A program made the translations under genes and the position numbers. Below, one piece after another: positions 37,131 through 49,913 of a stretch of DNA of 64,000 nt (its first letter is position 1; each line of letters opens with the position of its first letter). The stretch spans positions 42,771,631-42,835,630 of the forward strand of contig NC_092568.1 in NCBI RefSeq assembly GCF_037975245.1, in the 5' to 3' direction. The stretch comes from Apostichopus japonicus. Lineage: Eukaryota; Echinodermata; Holothuroidea; Aspidochirotida; Stichopodidae. A model generated the notes under the pieces. That model saw nothing but the letters and a program-made list of their open reading frames with translations, had not been told where the DNA came from and did no database searches.

Positions 37131-40050
37131 ATTTGTTCAAATTATGTTTAACACAACATAAATTTGTTGTTTTCGAAAAATAACACTGCTTTAAGAATCC
37201 AACAACTCCTAAAATATTCTTCGGACATTCCTCTTTTACTTCAGCCAACACATCCTGGTTCTTAATACTGTGTTTAATTATTTTATCATCTTGCTGTGAC
37301 AAGTTTAATGCTCTGTTTAATTGTCGTACAGTGCAACGTATAAGAATGACGTTATTTGTTTATTGTTTACTCTTTACATAACACCTCTCTTAGTACCCAA
37401 CAACTGTTAAAATGTTCTTCAGACGTTCCTATATAGGTTTCAACCAGCATTACCTGGTCCTAAGTACTGTTATTGCAAGAACATTTAAATTATGTTATCA
37501 TCTTGCTGTGACAAGAAACTGCTCTTTTTTCATTATCTTACAATGTATAAGAGTGACGTCATATGTATATTGTTTACTCGTAAAATAACACCTCTCCTAA
37601 CACCCAACAACTATTTAAATATCATTTTGATATCGCTCCATTACTTTCAACCAACACATCCTGTTTCTAAATAAGTGCAAGAACATTTAAAATATGTCGT
37701 TTCCTTGTTGCTGTTACAAGGAACTCCTGTTACAAGGAGTTTTAATTGTCGTCCAACCTATAACAGTGACGTCATATGTTTATTGTTTACTTGTAAAGTA
37801 TTACCTCTTTTAGCATCCAAAAACTCTTCAAGTATTCTAAGGACATTTTTTTGCAACATCCAACCAACAAACCTTGGTTCTAAATAGGTTTAGTAACATT
37901 TAATAACTATTATCATGTTGTTGTGAATAGTCGTTGCTGATTTTCAATTTAGCCCACACTTCGTAGTGAGGTCATCTGTTGTTTACACGCAAGATAACAT
38001 CTCTCCAAGCATCCAACAACTACTAAGATAATCTCAGGACACGGCCCTGTAAAACTGTCAACAAAAACATCTAGGTTATAATAAGTGCATGACCATTTAA
38101 ATGCCATTTTCATGTTGCTGTGACAAGGAACTGCTTTGTTGTAATTATCGTACACCGTACAAGAGTGACGTCATTTGTTTGCTGTTTACTCGAAAAATAA
38201 GACCTCTCCAACATCCAACATCGCGAAAAATGTTCCCAGGACATCCCTCTACAACTTCCAACCAACAAACCTTGGCACTATATATGTGCAACGAAACTCG
38301 TATTTTGAGCACTTTTTGAAGCCTGCCCTGATGGACTATGTCGTCATATGTTTATTGTTTACTCGTAAAGTATTACCTCTTTTAGCATCCAACAACTCTT
38401 CAAGTATTCTAAGGACATTTCTTCACATTATCCAACCAACAAACCTTGACTCTAAATAGGTTTAGTAACATTTAAAAACTATTATCATGTTGTTGTGAAT
38501 AGTCGTTGCTGATTTTCAATTTAGCCCACACTTCGTAGTGAGGTCATCTGTTGTTTACACGCAAGATAACATCTCTCCAAGCATCCAACAACTACTAAGA
38601 TAATCTCAGGACACGGCCCTGTAAAACTGTCAACAAAAACATCTAGGTTATAATAAGTGCATGACCATTTAAATGCCATTTTCATGTTGCTGTGACAAGG
38701 AACTGCTTTGTTGTAATTATCGTACACCGTACAAGAGTGACGTCATTTGTTTGCTGTTTACTCGAAAAATAAGACCTCTCCAACATCCAACATCGCGAAA
38801 AATGTTCCCAGGACATCCCTCTACAACTTCCAACCAACAAACCTTGGCACTATATATGTGCAACGAAACTCGTATTTTGAGCACTTTTTGAAGCCTGCCC
38901 TGATGGACTATGACGTCATATGTTTATTGTTTACTCGTAAAGTATTACCTCTTTTAGCATCCAACAACTCTTCAAGTATTCTAAGGACATTTCTTCACAT
39001 TATCCAACCAACAAACCTTGACTCTAAATAGGTTTAGTAACATTTAAAAACTATTATCATGTTGTTGTGAATAGTCGTTGCTGATTTTCAATTTAGCCCA
39101 CACTTCGTAGTGAGGTCATCTGTTGTTTACACGCAAGATAACATCTCTCCAAGCATCCAACAACTACTAAGATAATCTCAGGACACGGCCCTGTAAAACT
39201 GTCAACAAAAACATCTAGGTTATAATAAGTGCATGACCATTTAAATGCCATTTTCATGTTGCTGTGACAAGGAACTGCTTTGTTGTAATTATCGTACACC
39301 GTACAAGAGTGACGTCATTTGTTTGCTGTTTACTCGAAAAATAAGACCTCTCCAACATCCAACATAGCGAAAAATGTTCCCAGGACATCCCTCTACAACT
39401 TCCAACCAACAAACCTTGGCACTATATATGTGCAACGAAACTCGTATTTTGAGCACTTTTTGAAGCCTGCCCTGATGGACTATGACGTCATATGTTTATT
39501 GTTTACTCGTAAAGTATTACCTCTTTTAGCATCCAACAACTCTTCAAGTATTCTAAGGACATTTCTTCACATTATCCAACCAACAAACCTTGACTCTAAA
39601 TAGGTTTAGTAACATTTAAAAACTATTATCATGTTGCTGTGAATAGTCATTGCTGATTTTTAATTTAGCCCTCACTTCATAGTGAGGTAATTTGTTGTTT
39701 ACCCGCACGATAACATCTCTCCAAGCATCCACCAACTACTAAGATAATCTCAGGACATCCCTCTATACCTGTCAACAAAAACATCTTGGTTCTAATAAGT
39801 TCAAATGCATTTAAATGCCGTTTTTGTGTTGCTGTGACAAGGAACTGCTTCGTTGTAATCGTCGTACATCGTATAAGATGACGTCATTTGTTTGTTGTTT
39901 ACTCGAAAAATAACACCTCTCCTATCATCCAACATCGCGAAAAATGTTCCCAGGACATCCCTCTACAACTTCCAACCAACAAAGCTTGGTACTAAATATG
40001 TGCAACGAAACTCGTTTTTTAAGCACATTTTGAGGCCTGCCCCGATGGAC
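37130..40050. repeat. Satellite-like array with 572-bp higher-order units
   Basis: The basic monomer is about 190-210 bp: tgctgtgacaaggaactgct, then (T)GACGTCAT, gtttattgtttactcg, acacctctc, catccaacaact, aggacat, aaccaacaaacctt, acatttaaa. To the left (37130-37890) and right (39605-40050) monomers are diverged. In between, three consecutive blocks of three monomers repeat with an exact 572-bp period (for example 37949, 38521, 39093) and only scattered base changes. The octamer TGACGTCA is intact at 37554, 37767, 38166, 38738, 38911, 39310, 39483 and 39879. Confidence 0.9.
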
Positions 40051-40204
40051 TTCTAAATGTACATACAATTTATGAAAATCTGTAACATAAAAGCTCATTT
40101 GTGCCCAACCGAGTTTTGGAAAGATCGGAAAATGTAGGCTACGAGTGATATGGTCTTAAATGGCATAGTTATAGAGTTTTATCATTAGTGAACAACAAAG
40201 AGAC

Positions 40205-42368
40205 CAGGCGCGTATCCAGGATTTTCTAACCCGGGGGGCGCGAATTACTATCTAAGCGGAGCGCCACCATCGGTTGGCGCGCAGCGTACAAGAAAATTTC
40301 TTGTTTTGAAACCCCTCAGATCACCGGAAACGGCACTTCTCGGGCTTGAAATGACCAACCAGATATACACTTTTTGCCTGAGAACCAAGTATTTCCTAAT
40401 AGTTTTTTTTCCATCCATAACCTTTTTGAAGATTGTCAAGCCGGCACACATCATGTTCGACCTGATCGCATCTCCTATGGGTCTTTGCTTTTGTAGGTGA
40501 TTCTACGTCGCGGACCACAATACCCGTCAGCCCCACTTTTCAAGGTTTTAAGCCCCATATTTGTTCAGAATTTGAAAATTCACATTTCTCGTGAATAAAC
40601 TCACTTCAAAACATACCCATAATGTTGTACAAAATTTCATCTATGGACAACCAATATAGAAAAACTTCCTTCAACCCCTAACAGACCGGTCAAAATTGCA
40701 CGAGTAGAGGGAAGTGTGATGCAGAATGTTGGTCAGAAATTTTCTAAAATCCAGACACAGTTAATTTATTGGTGTAGAAATATTAAAACCTCTTATAACG
40801 GCTATTATAAAACTTGGTTGAAGGAAATGAAAAAATAGCAGATATTTCCGAAACCGAACACTACACACATAGGCGTAGGAGGCGCGGCGGCAGTGGCGAG
40901 CTAGGGGTATTGGTCAGGAGGGGCGAGAATGGTCTGTAGGGGCGCTTTCGACACTATCTAAGCGGAGCGCCACCACTGGTTGGCGCGTAGCGCACAGACA
41001 ATTTATGAGTAGAGATGCTCTCTAGATCGCCGGAAATGACCCTTTCAGGGCCTGGCTAATTTGCAGATAAACGAAGAATAGGGTGTCATCGCCAAATTAC
41101 ACCAAAAAAATGTGACAAATGTCAATAAGTAGATGAGAGCGCAATAAAAAAGTCAATAATCTAGAATAAGTAAAAAGTGGTAAAGAGCTGAAAAAGGCGC
41201 CAGCAATCCATTTGAGTCCGTCAGGGGGGGGGGGGCATCCGCCCCCTGACCGTATGGACGCTCCACCACTGCGCGGCGGGGGTACAGCCCCTAATTCGCC
41301 ATTACTAATGTAAAAGAAACTTTTGACATAATTGGACCTCCATGCTTTTTATACATCTACATGAGACATGTCGTTGTTTACATTAGCATCCCGCGGTATA
41401 CTGCGCAATTTGAACGGACTGTACGGTACATGATGGCATGCGATGTAATAACCGATGCTTGCTTATATGATATTGACATTGACAAGTTGAACGCGCGCGA
41501 AAATTGTTGGTTATTTTTTCAGGCAAGTCGGACAGTTTTGAGGATTTTTGAGGATATCTGCTGTTTGCGTTACAAATTCGAACAGGCGCGTAGCGAGGAA
41601 TTTGCCAAGGGAGGGGCGAAGCCTGTAGGCAAATTATCTAAGCGTAGCGCCACCATATATAGGTTGGCGCGAAGCGTACAAGAAAATGTTGGCCGAAAAT
41701 GCCTCCCAGATCGCTGGAAATGGCACTACCCAGGACCATTTGTTAGCGCGAAGCGTACAAGCAAATTTTGGCCGAAAATGTCTCCCAGATCGCTGGAAAT
41801 GACACTTCCCAGGCCTTGTAAGTTGCATCTAAGCACTTTCTATTTTGAAATTACTTAGCGATATCATTTAAAAAAATGCTGAATGGGGGGGGGGGGGCGG
41901 TCGCCCCCATCCCAAAATGCGTCATGTTCCCCGACGACACGGTCGAGTTCGAGACCAGCCACAGTTGGTTTCATAGCACAATTCTACACACGCGTTATGA
42001 TAGACCATATATAGTATATATATAGATCATTAGTGAGAGAGGAAAATGGAAACGTCACTAAAAATGGAGTTGTCGGTGTAAGGGGGTAGGGTGAGGCACA
42101 CTTTTACGAAATCATTGATCCGTCACTGGCTACCCTTCAGCGCTGTAATGATGTCACTGTTCCTCTTTCTCTTCCCGGTGTCTTCGCGTTTTTCTTTTAC
42201 TCCCTCCTTTTCTCCTTCTTCTCTCTTTCTTCTTTTTCTTTTCCCTTCCTTCCTCTCCTCCTCCTCTTTTTCCCCTCTTTTTTCCTTTTTTCTTCTCTTT
42301 TTTTTTCTCTCCTCTTTTTCTTACCCGGGGGGCGCGCGCCCCCAACGCCCCCCCTGGATACGCACCTG
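40205..42368. mobile_element. Family A MITE-like element, copy 1
   Basis: Begins CAGGCGCGTATCCAGGATTT and ends CCCTGGATACGCACCTG, complementary to the start. GAGAC is repeated at both edges (40200-40204, 42369-42373). Inside: aagcggagcgccaccatcgg/ttggcgcgcagcgtac, a region with gttcggtttcg-like motifs, a CT-rich tract (42170-42325) and a G/C-run centre. It is interrupted by a 381-bp element at 40891. No transposase was found; short open frames in it are not coding. The second full copy lies at 47260-49060. Confidence 0.8.
40891..41271. mobile_element. Family B MITE (381 bp) inside family A copy 1
   Basis: Begins CAGTGGCGAGCTAGGGGTAT and ends GGACGCTCCACCACTG. The 8-bp CGCGGCGG is present on both sides (40883-40890, 41272-41279), the target-site length usual for hAT elements. 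A related copy is at 50402-50815. Confidence 0.88.
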
Positions 42369-42373
42369 GAGAC

Positions 42374-42715
42374 TGGGGAACGGACTTTTTGGAAATGCAA
42401 AACACACCTGTGGGCCTATAAAGTGCACTGTGCACATCACGGGTACTTGGAGGGGTAGGCCTATATGGGAACACGTCCTATACCTAACCCATGATTCATT
42501 CATTTATTTAGAATAAAAGTTTTAACATGAAATTCAAAATTGTGACAACATTTTAATGTAATAGGGCATGACGTTTCGATCCTAACAGGATCTTCTTGAA
42601 AGGTTGCATGGACAAGTTACAGTAACAGAAGGGAAAATACCCGCATGTATTTATCAAATACATGTTCAAATACACATGTAGGCCTATAAATACATGTACA
42701 AAAGCATGTACAAAT
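42374..42715. other. Short unassigned stretch
   Basis: Contains catgacgtttcgatcctaac / aggatcttcttgaaagg, a sequence of the kind seen near the 3' ends of Penelope-like elements, but no coding part. Confidence 0.4.
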
Positions 42716-43381
42716 CAGTGGCGGAGAAACAGGGGGGTTGGGGGGGGGGTTTTAACCCCCCACTTTTTGAAGAGGGGTGGTTGGCCCACACAATCAACCC
42801 CCCTAGTTTTTGCCAGTAATGTTCTGTTATGGCCTATGTTATGTGCTCCAAATTGCATAATAAATCAAATGATTAAATTTGAAATTGTTAAAGTCATTTC
42901 AACCTTTTACCTGGTAGGCTACATCAACAATTAACGACCGAAAACCGAGTTAGAATTGACCCACACATTATTTCTAGCCCCTTTCCCCCACCTTGCGCAT
43001 TGGAACTTGTAGCTCATAGCGCTAACTTCACCCCACAACAGACATACACAAAATAACGTTTTGTTGCTGTTGAATAGCTTTGGAACTGTATACACTTGCC
43101 AACTTCAACGAGGTGAAGGAAGGAAAAGAAAAAGAAGAAAGAGAGAAAAGGAGAAAAGGATGGAGTAGAAAATACGCAAGAAAAAGGGAAGAGAAAGAGG
43201 AACAGTGACAAAATTATTCGAATTTGTAAAGCAAACAGCAGATATCACATCATATCAGTGAGCATGAAAATGGCCTTCCACGATAAACAGCCTCGAAACC
43301 ATGGACGCAGATCCTGGTGAGGACAGCGGGACGCGTCCCCACCAACTTTTTCAGTAGTGGGGACATGATATACCGTGTCCC

Positions 43382-43741
43382 CAGTGGCGTAGGAAGGTAC
43401 TTTTGAGTGGGGGGGCTGAAGACTGATGGCCGGCCTGGGGAGGGGTCTAAGGGGAGGGGGTGTCCCCCTCGCCTTTGGAATTTTTTGGCATTTCCAGGTG
43501 GCCTCAGATGCAATTTGGTGCAACATAGCACACTTCAACACCCACTCCATTTTGTAAAGAATTTTGCATTTTCACCTGGCCTTAGATGCAATTTGGTGCT
43601 TCAAATGAGATTTTTTTTTCTCATTTGGAAATGAAAAAGGGGTTTTCTGACTTGCGGAGCGGGGGGCGGAACGATACTTCCGCCCCCATGTTTTTCACTG
43701 GAGGGGCTGGCGCCCCCAGCCCCCCGGTTCCTACGCCCTTG
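43382..43741. mobile_element. hAT-like MITE (360 bp), nested
   Basis: Begins CAGTGGCGTAGGAAGG and ends CGGTTCCTACGCCCTTG; CGTGTCCC is duplicated at 43374-43381 and 43742-43749. G-run near the start, C-run near the end, so the whole element can fold into a hairpin. Confidence 0.88.
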
Positions 43742-44029
43742 CGTGTCCCCACCAATTTGTCTTGACCAATAGCTGCATTTCAAGTTCCCCTGTTTTGAAC
43801 TTTGGCGCAGTTTGATCCAGCATTGTGCAAATGACATGCAGCAGTTCTCATTTGATTGTATTTTATCCACAGTTGTTAAATATAGGACGGAAATCGCATT
43901 TGCGGCAGTCTATATTTGTTTTCTGGGAGAGGACCCCAGACCCATCGTATATACAAAAGTCTACTTGGACGCCCATGTATTTCTCCAAACTAAATTTCTA
44001 AGCCATGAGATCTAAAACTTAAGGAGGTT

Positions 44030-44870
44030 TAGGAGCATCATTAGGTCTGGGAAGTGTTATTTCCGGCGATCTGGGAGGTATATTTGCCCAAAAAAATCGT
44101 ACGCTACGCGCGAACCCATGGTCGCGCTCCGCTTAGATAGTGTCATAGAACAGACACGCGTCCCCACCATTATCCAAGACTGATCTGCGCCCATGCTCAA
44201 AACTGTCGATGTGTGTAGTGTTCGGTTTCGGAATTATCTGGTATATTTTTATTTCCTTCAATTTTCGAAAATTCCCTAACCAACATTCTTCATCATACTT
44301 CATCATTCTCGTGCAATTTTGACCCGTCTGTTAGGGTTTGAAGGAGGTTTTTCTATATCGGTTGTCCATAGATGATATTTTGTGCAGAATTGTGAATTTT
44401 CAAATTCTGAACAGTGGGGCTGACGGATATTGTGGGCCGCGATGAAGAATCACCTACAAAAGCAATGATCCACAGGATATGTGATGAAGTCGAACATGAT
44501 GTGTGACTGGTGACAATCTTCAAAAAGGGTATAGATGAGAAAAAAGTATTTGGAAAAAACTTGGTTCTCAGGCAAAAGTGTCCATATGGTTGGTCAGTTT
44601 CAAGCCCGAGAAGTGCCATTTCCGGTGACCTGGGGGTACCAAAACCAGAAATTTGCTTGTACGCTGCGTGCCAACCAATGGTGGCGCTACGATTAGATAG
44701 TAATACGCGCCCCCGGGTTAGAAAATCCTGCATACGCCCCTGGTTAAATGCAGCTTTTCAAGGCATGGGCAGTGCCATTTACTGCAATCTGGGCGGCAAT
44801 ATTTGCCAAAAAATTCTTGTGCACTTCGCGCCAACTTATGGTGGCGCTCCACTTAGATAGTGAGCCAGCA
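44030..44870 (-). mobile_element. Family A fragments, minus orientation
   Basis: From 44742 downward the minus strand begins CAGGGGCGTATGCAGGATTT and continues with the CGGGGGCGCG and TCTAATCGTAGCGCCACC blocks of family A, then the gttcggtttcg segment near 44220. Separate short pieces with the GGAGCGCCACCATAAGTTGG motif lie at 44110-44150 and 44790-44865. Incomplete copies. Confidence 0.65.
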
Positions 44871-45806
44871 GTTATGACTTTTTATTTCATCAATGGCCTG
44901 CAACCCCCCCCCCCACTTCTGACAAGAAATCTCCGCCACTGGTACAAATACACGTACATACATTTTAATTTCATGTCATATAACCAAGGTCGTAAATACA
45001 CCATTTTCAAGAGGTTCCCAGGCGTTTTCAGATATTCTTTGTCCTCTCGCAAAGCGATTTTTAAAGCACAATATAGCCTACATGTGAAAGAGAGAGATTC
45101 TATGAAATTTTATTCAAAGCCTTAGTGGTGGTCCACTGGGAGAAGCCCATAGGCGTTTTATGAATTTGAGATATTTCTTTTTCTCTTGTAGAGGAATTTA
45201 ATTTCCCGCAGAAGATATTCCAAGCCCGGAAATTGCAGTGCTTTCAGACGGTGACACACCGTCCTCTTAGAGTCTATATCAATCCTCCCGAATGTTCTCC
45301 TCTCAGGAAAAGTGCCACACAGCAGCAGGACTACATTTTTTTCATGTTATCAATCAGAATCTGGTGTTTTGTGGCTTGCATGTTGAAGAGCATGTATGGA
45401 AATACATGTGGTGCAAAATATGGGTCAATTGAGGCAATTTTAAAGCCCTAATTGAAATGTAATTGAAGCCCATGTGGGGGTTCAGGATGCTAAACCCTCG
45501 GAAGGTGTAGCAATTTGTTAGCCCAATATTAACCAACTCTCGGGAAATTTGTATAGCGGTCAGGGATATTGTTTTTTTGTTTTACGGCAGCCGACGGGGG
45601 GGGGGGGGGGCAGACGGGAAAAATCCCAAAAAAGTATCATCCAGGTTTTGACTCAAAAGGGCACGTTTTTAATTACGCATATAAATTTGTCTGCAAGAGA
45701 TCAATACAAAGGCACATTTTACTCACAAAAATGGGAAAAACTTCACATAATAGCAATATTAACTTATTAGATAACACAAACACTTGATACAGCACAATGA
45801 ATTAAT

Positions 45807-46724
45807 CACTGGCGGATCCAGGGCCTTTGTTTGGGAGGGGACAAAGTGGCATTAGAGTGATATGGGGGAGGGGTCTAAGGGGAGGGGGTGTCACAAAATG
45901 TTTCCCAGGTGTAATTTTCTAAAATATTTATAAAACAAAGTTGGGATCATCTTTCTCAAGGAATTTTATTTCTCATAGGTTATAAATTTCTTACAACCAG
46001 CCTGTAACTGCAAAATGTTGTTAAACTGTAAATCCTCATGCTCATACATTAACATAGCTCCCAACTCTTGAGAAGGCAAATGCTGGTCCATGCCACGAAT
46101 CGCTGTCCTGGGGGAGGGGTATAAGGGGAGGGGGTGTCCCCCTCCCCTTTTGAATCTTTTTGGAATCCTGGTGATGCCTACATGTAAAATGGTGGCACTT
46201 AGAAAGGCTTTTGTCACCCAAAATTTTCTGAGAAATATGCATTTTTTGGTGTGAAACATCAATAAATTGAATAGTAGGTGATAATTCATTCTTTCCCGTG
46301 GCATGAAAATGTTCGCTGCTTGCCCCAATGAAAAGAAATATAGGCTAATTTGAGGTTCAAATGATGCTGTAAAGGAGGTTTTATACTCTATTATGCTAAA
46401 TGCTAAAGAAACGATGGTTGCTAAGTCAAAATTTGATGCAATTTTTTTATGTATACTTGACAATTACAATGCGTTTTTTCGGACGCTTGTGCGGGTCAGC
46501 GGGTTTGGGTGTTAGAATGCGGGTCTAATTCCCGCGAATTGCGGGTCAGTTGGGTGCTCTGCATTTAATTTTAAACCAGAAAACGAAAAGGTTTAGACTA
46601 GTCTACCGCTGCTATTCCTCTCGATTTTTTAAATTCCAATCATGTGATTTAGCGGATGTTCGGAAACACTTTTTGGCTCACCTTTGGGGGGGGGGGCATT
46701 CCCCCCCCCTTGGATCCGCCAATG
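45807..46724. mobile_element. hAT-like MITE (918 bp)
   Basis: Begins CACTGGCGGATCCAGGGCC and ends CCTTGGATCCGCCAATG; GAATTAAT is duplicated at 45799-45806 and 46725-46732. The ends carry ggagggggtgt and a ggggggcattcccccccc hairpin. No coding capacity. Confidence 0.88.
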
Positions 46725-46815
46725 GAATTAATTGTTACCTCCGTTATAGCATCTGCGTCGCGAACCGCCCCATATTCTCTTTGCCTCGTTTTAAATGTTG
46801 AAAAGTACCCAAGGA

Positions 46816-49293
46816 CATGGGCGGCGGAAGCACTTTTAATCTGGGGGGGGGGGGGGCACCGACATCAAAGGGCACTTTGCAGAAATTCGATTGGACTGAT
46901 GTAGCCTGATATTTAGTACCCTTTATAACTCTTATTGTATTATCTTATTTGCGTAGGCCTATACACATCACTTCATAAACGCCCCCCCCCCCCCTCAAGG
47001 AAAATATGCATACTAGCACTGCAATATCCAATGTGCAAATTGGGAAACAAGGAACAAGTTTTCTATTGAAGTTTTCTATGAGACAAATGAGGTGAAATCA
47101 TGCTAGTTGCTAATGTAGGAATCTTCCGAATTAAGAGTTTATTTCTCGTTAATATCTTAACAAATTGTTTCCATTCGAAATAGCTTTGAGTTTGACCCAC
47201 ATAAATTCATTAAAAGTCAGGGGCGTAGCCAGGATTTGCGAAGTTGTATGCACGACTATCAGGCGCGTATCCAGGATTTTCTAACCCGGGGGGCGCGAAT
47301 TACTACCTAAGCGGAGCGCCACCATCGGTTGTCGCGGAGCGTACAAGAAAATTTCTGGTTTTGATACCCCCCAGATCACCGGAAATGGCACTTCTCGGGC
47401 TTGAAAATGAGCAACCAGATGTACACTTTTGCCTGATAACCAAGTATTTCCCAAAAGTTTTTTTCCATCCATAACCTTTTTGAAGATTGTCACACATCAT
47501 GTTCGACCTCATTGCATGTCCTATGGATCATTGCTTTTGTAGGTTATTCTACGTCACGGCCCACAATATCCGAAAGCCCCACTTTTCAAGGTTTTAAGCC
47601 CATGCATTACTTGTTGAGAATTTGAAATTTTCACTTTTCTCGTGAATACAATCACTTGAAAACATACCCACAATGTTGCACAAAATTCAATCTATAGACA
47701 ACCAATATAGAAAAACCTCCTTGAACCCCTAACAGACAGGTCAAAATTGAACGAGTAGAGGAAAGTATGATGCAGAATGTTGGTGAAGAAATTTTCGAAA
47801 ATTCCGACACAGTTAATTTATTGGTGTAGAAATATTAAAACCTCTTATAATGGCTTTTACAAAACTTCGTTGAAGGGACAGAATAATAGCAGATATTTCC
47901 GATATCAGGTATATCGAAACCGAACACTTCACTCATAGGCGTAGGTCCCGTAGGAGGCGGGGGCTGCAGCCCCCCCCCCCCAATTGTTTTCCCATTTTTT
48001 TCGGGCACCTACTGAAAGAAAAATAAATAGCAATGAATAGCTTAAAATGATCTCCTTGGTAATTTAAATAAAGTTCTAAGCTTGGCCGACATAACTACTG
48101 TAAAAGACTGAGAGTTTTGACATAAATGGATCTGTATGCTTTTTTCTCCATCTACATAAGACATTTCGTTGTTTACATTAGCATCCGCCGGTATACTGTG
48201 CAACTTTCACGGACCGTAAGGTACACGATGCCATACAATGTAATGACCGATCTTGCCTATATGATATTGGCATCGACATGTTGAATGCGCTTTGCGCGCG
48301 AAAAATTTTGGCTTTTTTTTCGGGCAAGTCATTACAGCCCCCAAGTCCAATCTGGCTCCTACGCCTTTGACTACACACATTGACAGTTTTTGAGGCTGTT
48401 CATCGTGGAACATGCATTTCAATGCTCATTGATATGATGTTATATCTGCTCTTTGCTTTACAAATTCGAACAGGCGTGTAGCGAGTAATTGCCAAGGGAG
48501 GGCGAAGCCTGTAGGCAAACTATGAGTTGGCGCGAAGTGTACAAGAAAAATTTTGGCCGAAAATGCCTCCCAGATCGCTGGAAATGACACTTCCCAGGCC
48601 TTGTAAGTTGCATCTAAGCATTGTCTATTTTGAAATTACTAGTGATGTCATAAAGAAATTTGCTCGGGGGCGGTCGCCCCCTTCCCGAAATGCGTTACGT
48701 TCCCCGACGACTCGGTCGAGTTCAAGTACATTAGTGAGAGAGGAAAAACGGAAACGTCAAAAATGGAGTTGTCGGGGTAAGGGGTAGGGTGAGGCGCACA
48801 CCCCCTCCGTAATCCTTGATCTGTCACTGGCTACCCTGTGTAAATAATAGGGATCTTTCTCTTTCCGAGGTCTTGGCTATCTTCTACTCCCTCCTTTTCT
48901 CCCTTTTCTCTCTTTTTTCTTTTTCTTTTTCTTTTCCCTTCCTTCCTCTCCTCCTTTTCTTTTTCCCCCCTCCTTTTCCCTTTTTTCTTCTCTTTTTTTC
49001 TCTCCTCTTTTGCTTACCCGGGGGGCGCGCGCCCCCAACGCCCCCCTGGATACGCACCTGACTATCTGAGCGGAGCGCCACCATCGCTTGGCGCGGAGCG
49101 TACAAAAAAAAATTTGGTTTTACAAACCCCTCGGATGGCCGGAAAAAGGCCCTTCCCGAGTGTTCATTCTGGTTCCCTGGCCTCTTGCTAACTTGAGACA
49201 CCTCAATTTTTATGTAGAAAAAGGGCACATTTTTAACCCTGAGGAAAAGTGGGGGGCACGTGCCCCCTGTGCCCCCCGGTTCCGCCGCCCTTG
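46816..49293. mobile_element. hAT-like element containing family A copy 2
   Basis: Begins CATGGGCGGCGGAAGCAC and ends CCGGTTCCGCCGCCCTTG; CCCAAGGA is duplicated at 46808-46815 and 49294-49301. Family A copy 2 (47260-49060) accounts for most of its length. The remaining outer sequence contains another CAGGGGCGTAGCCAGG start at 47218 without a matching end that I can see. Confidence 0.83.
47260..49060. mobile_element. Family A MITE-like element, copy 2
   Basis: Same ends as copy 1 (CAGGCGCGTATCCAGGATTT ... CCTGGATACGCACCTG), same internal order, CT-rich tract at 48885-49015. ACTAT is duplicated at 47255-47259 and 49061-49065. Lacks the family B insertion of copy 1, so it shows the uninterrupted arrangement. 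Confidence 0.83.
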
Positions 49294-49301
49294 CCCAAGG
49301 A

Positions 49302-49913
49302 AAGGGTCAAGCTCAATTTCGTAGTTGGGAGCATGGGTGTTGATAAAGAGTCGGGACGTAACTCATACTCTGTAGTGGGTGAAAGCTGGGGCACACTCAT
49401 GCATGTCGTCCACTCTTTTTTTTTATCATTCGGAGTCCTTGTTGGATCGTCATCATGTAAAACAACATTTTCCTTTCTATTGGTAGCTTAAAAGATTGAT
49501 TAATAACATGCATTCCTACACACACAAAAATGACAAGAGTGCCAGATAATCATATTTTCTATATGGTACGTAGCAATCCATGAAATGTTCGATTTTTCTT
49601 TCAAAATTTTCGATAAAAAGCAAAGTCTCAAAGAAACGCCCATGTGATGCGCAATTCTTCAGACAAAATAACAATTTCAGTACAGAGTAAGTATTAAAAA
49701 TCGATATTTCAATGTAAAATTTATAATAAAATAAAAAAGTGAAACCCTTAAAGTTTTAAAATAAAGAAGATACATTTCCAACGACCAGTTGAGCCAAGGC
49801 AATATCTACAAAATTAACATTCTTGAGGTGATAACCCATACCCTCCGCTTTCCCCCACCCTCTCTCTCACACACTTTGTGATAGCTTCTTTCGCTCGTGG
49901 TAACAATTAATGC
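49302..49913. other. Unassigned intergenic stretch
   Basis: AT-rich with no recognisable gene; ends in a C8 run that abuts the next element. Confidence 0.5.

Larger units (their letters stand above)
42716..44941. mobile_element. hAT-like non-autonomous element carrying nested insertions
   Basis: Begins CAGTGGCGGAGAAACAGG and ends TCTGACAAGAAATCTCCGCC followed by ACTG; GTACAAAT is duplicated at 42708-42715 and 44942-44949. Inside lie the 360-bp element at 43382, a purine-rich tract (43100-43205), and minus-strand family A sequence at about 44030-44860. No transposase. Confidence 0.85.

Noticed and set aside
38175-39603. Three nearly identical 94-codon frames (MFAVYSKNKTSPTSN...)
   Set aside because: They recur only because the 572-bp satellite block recurs; no homology, and monomers outside the blocks do not keep the frame.
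41361-41858. 165-codon frame containing RLARSVQENVGR and RSLEMTLPRP
   Set aside because: It is the family A repeat read through; the same peptide pieces appear wherever the repeat occurs, in both orientations.
42154-42516. Ser/Phe-rich and Lys/Glu-rich frames on opposite strands
   Set aside because: Produced by the CT-rich tract of family A; low complexity, no domain.
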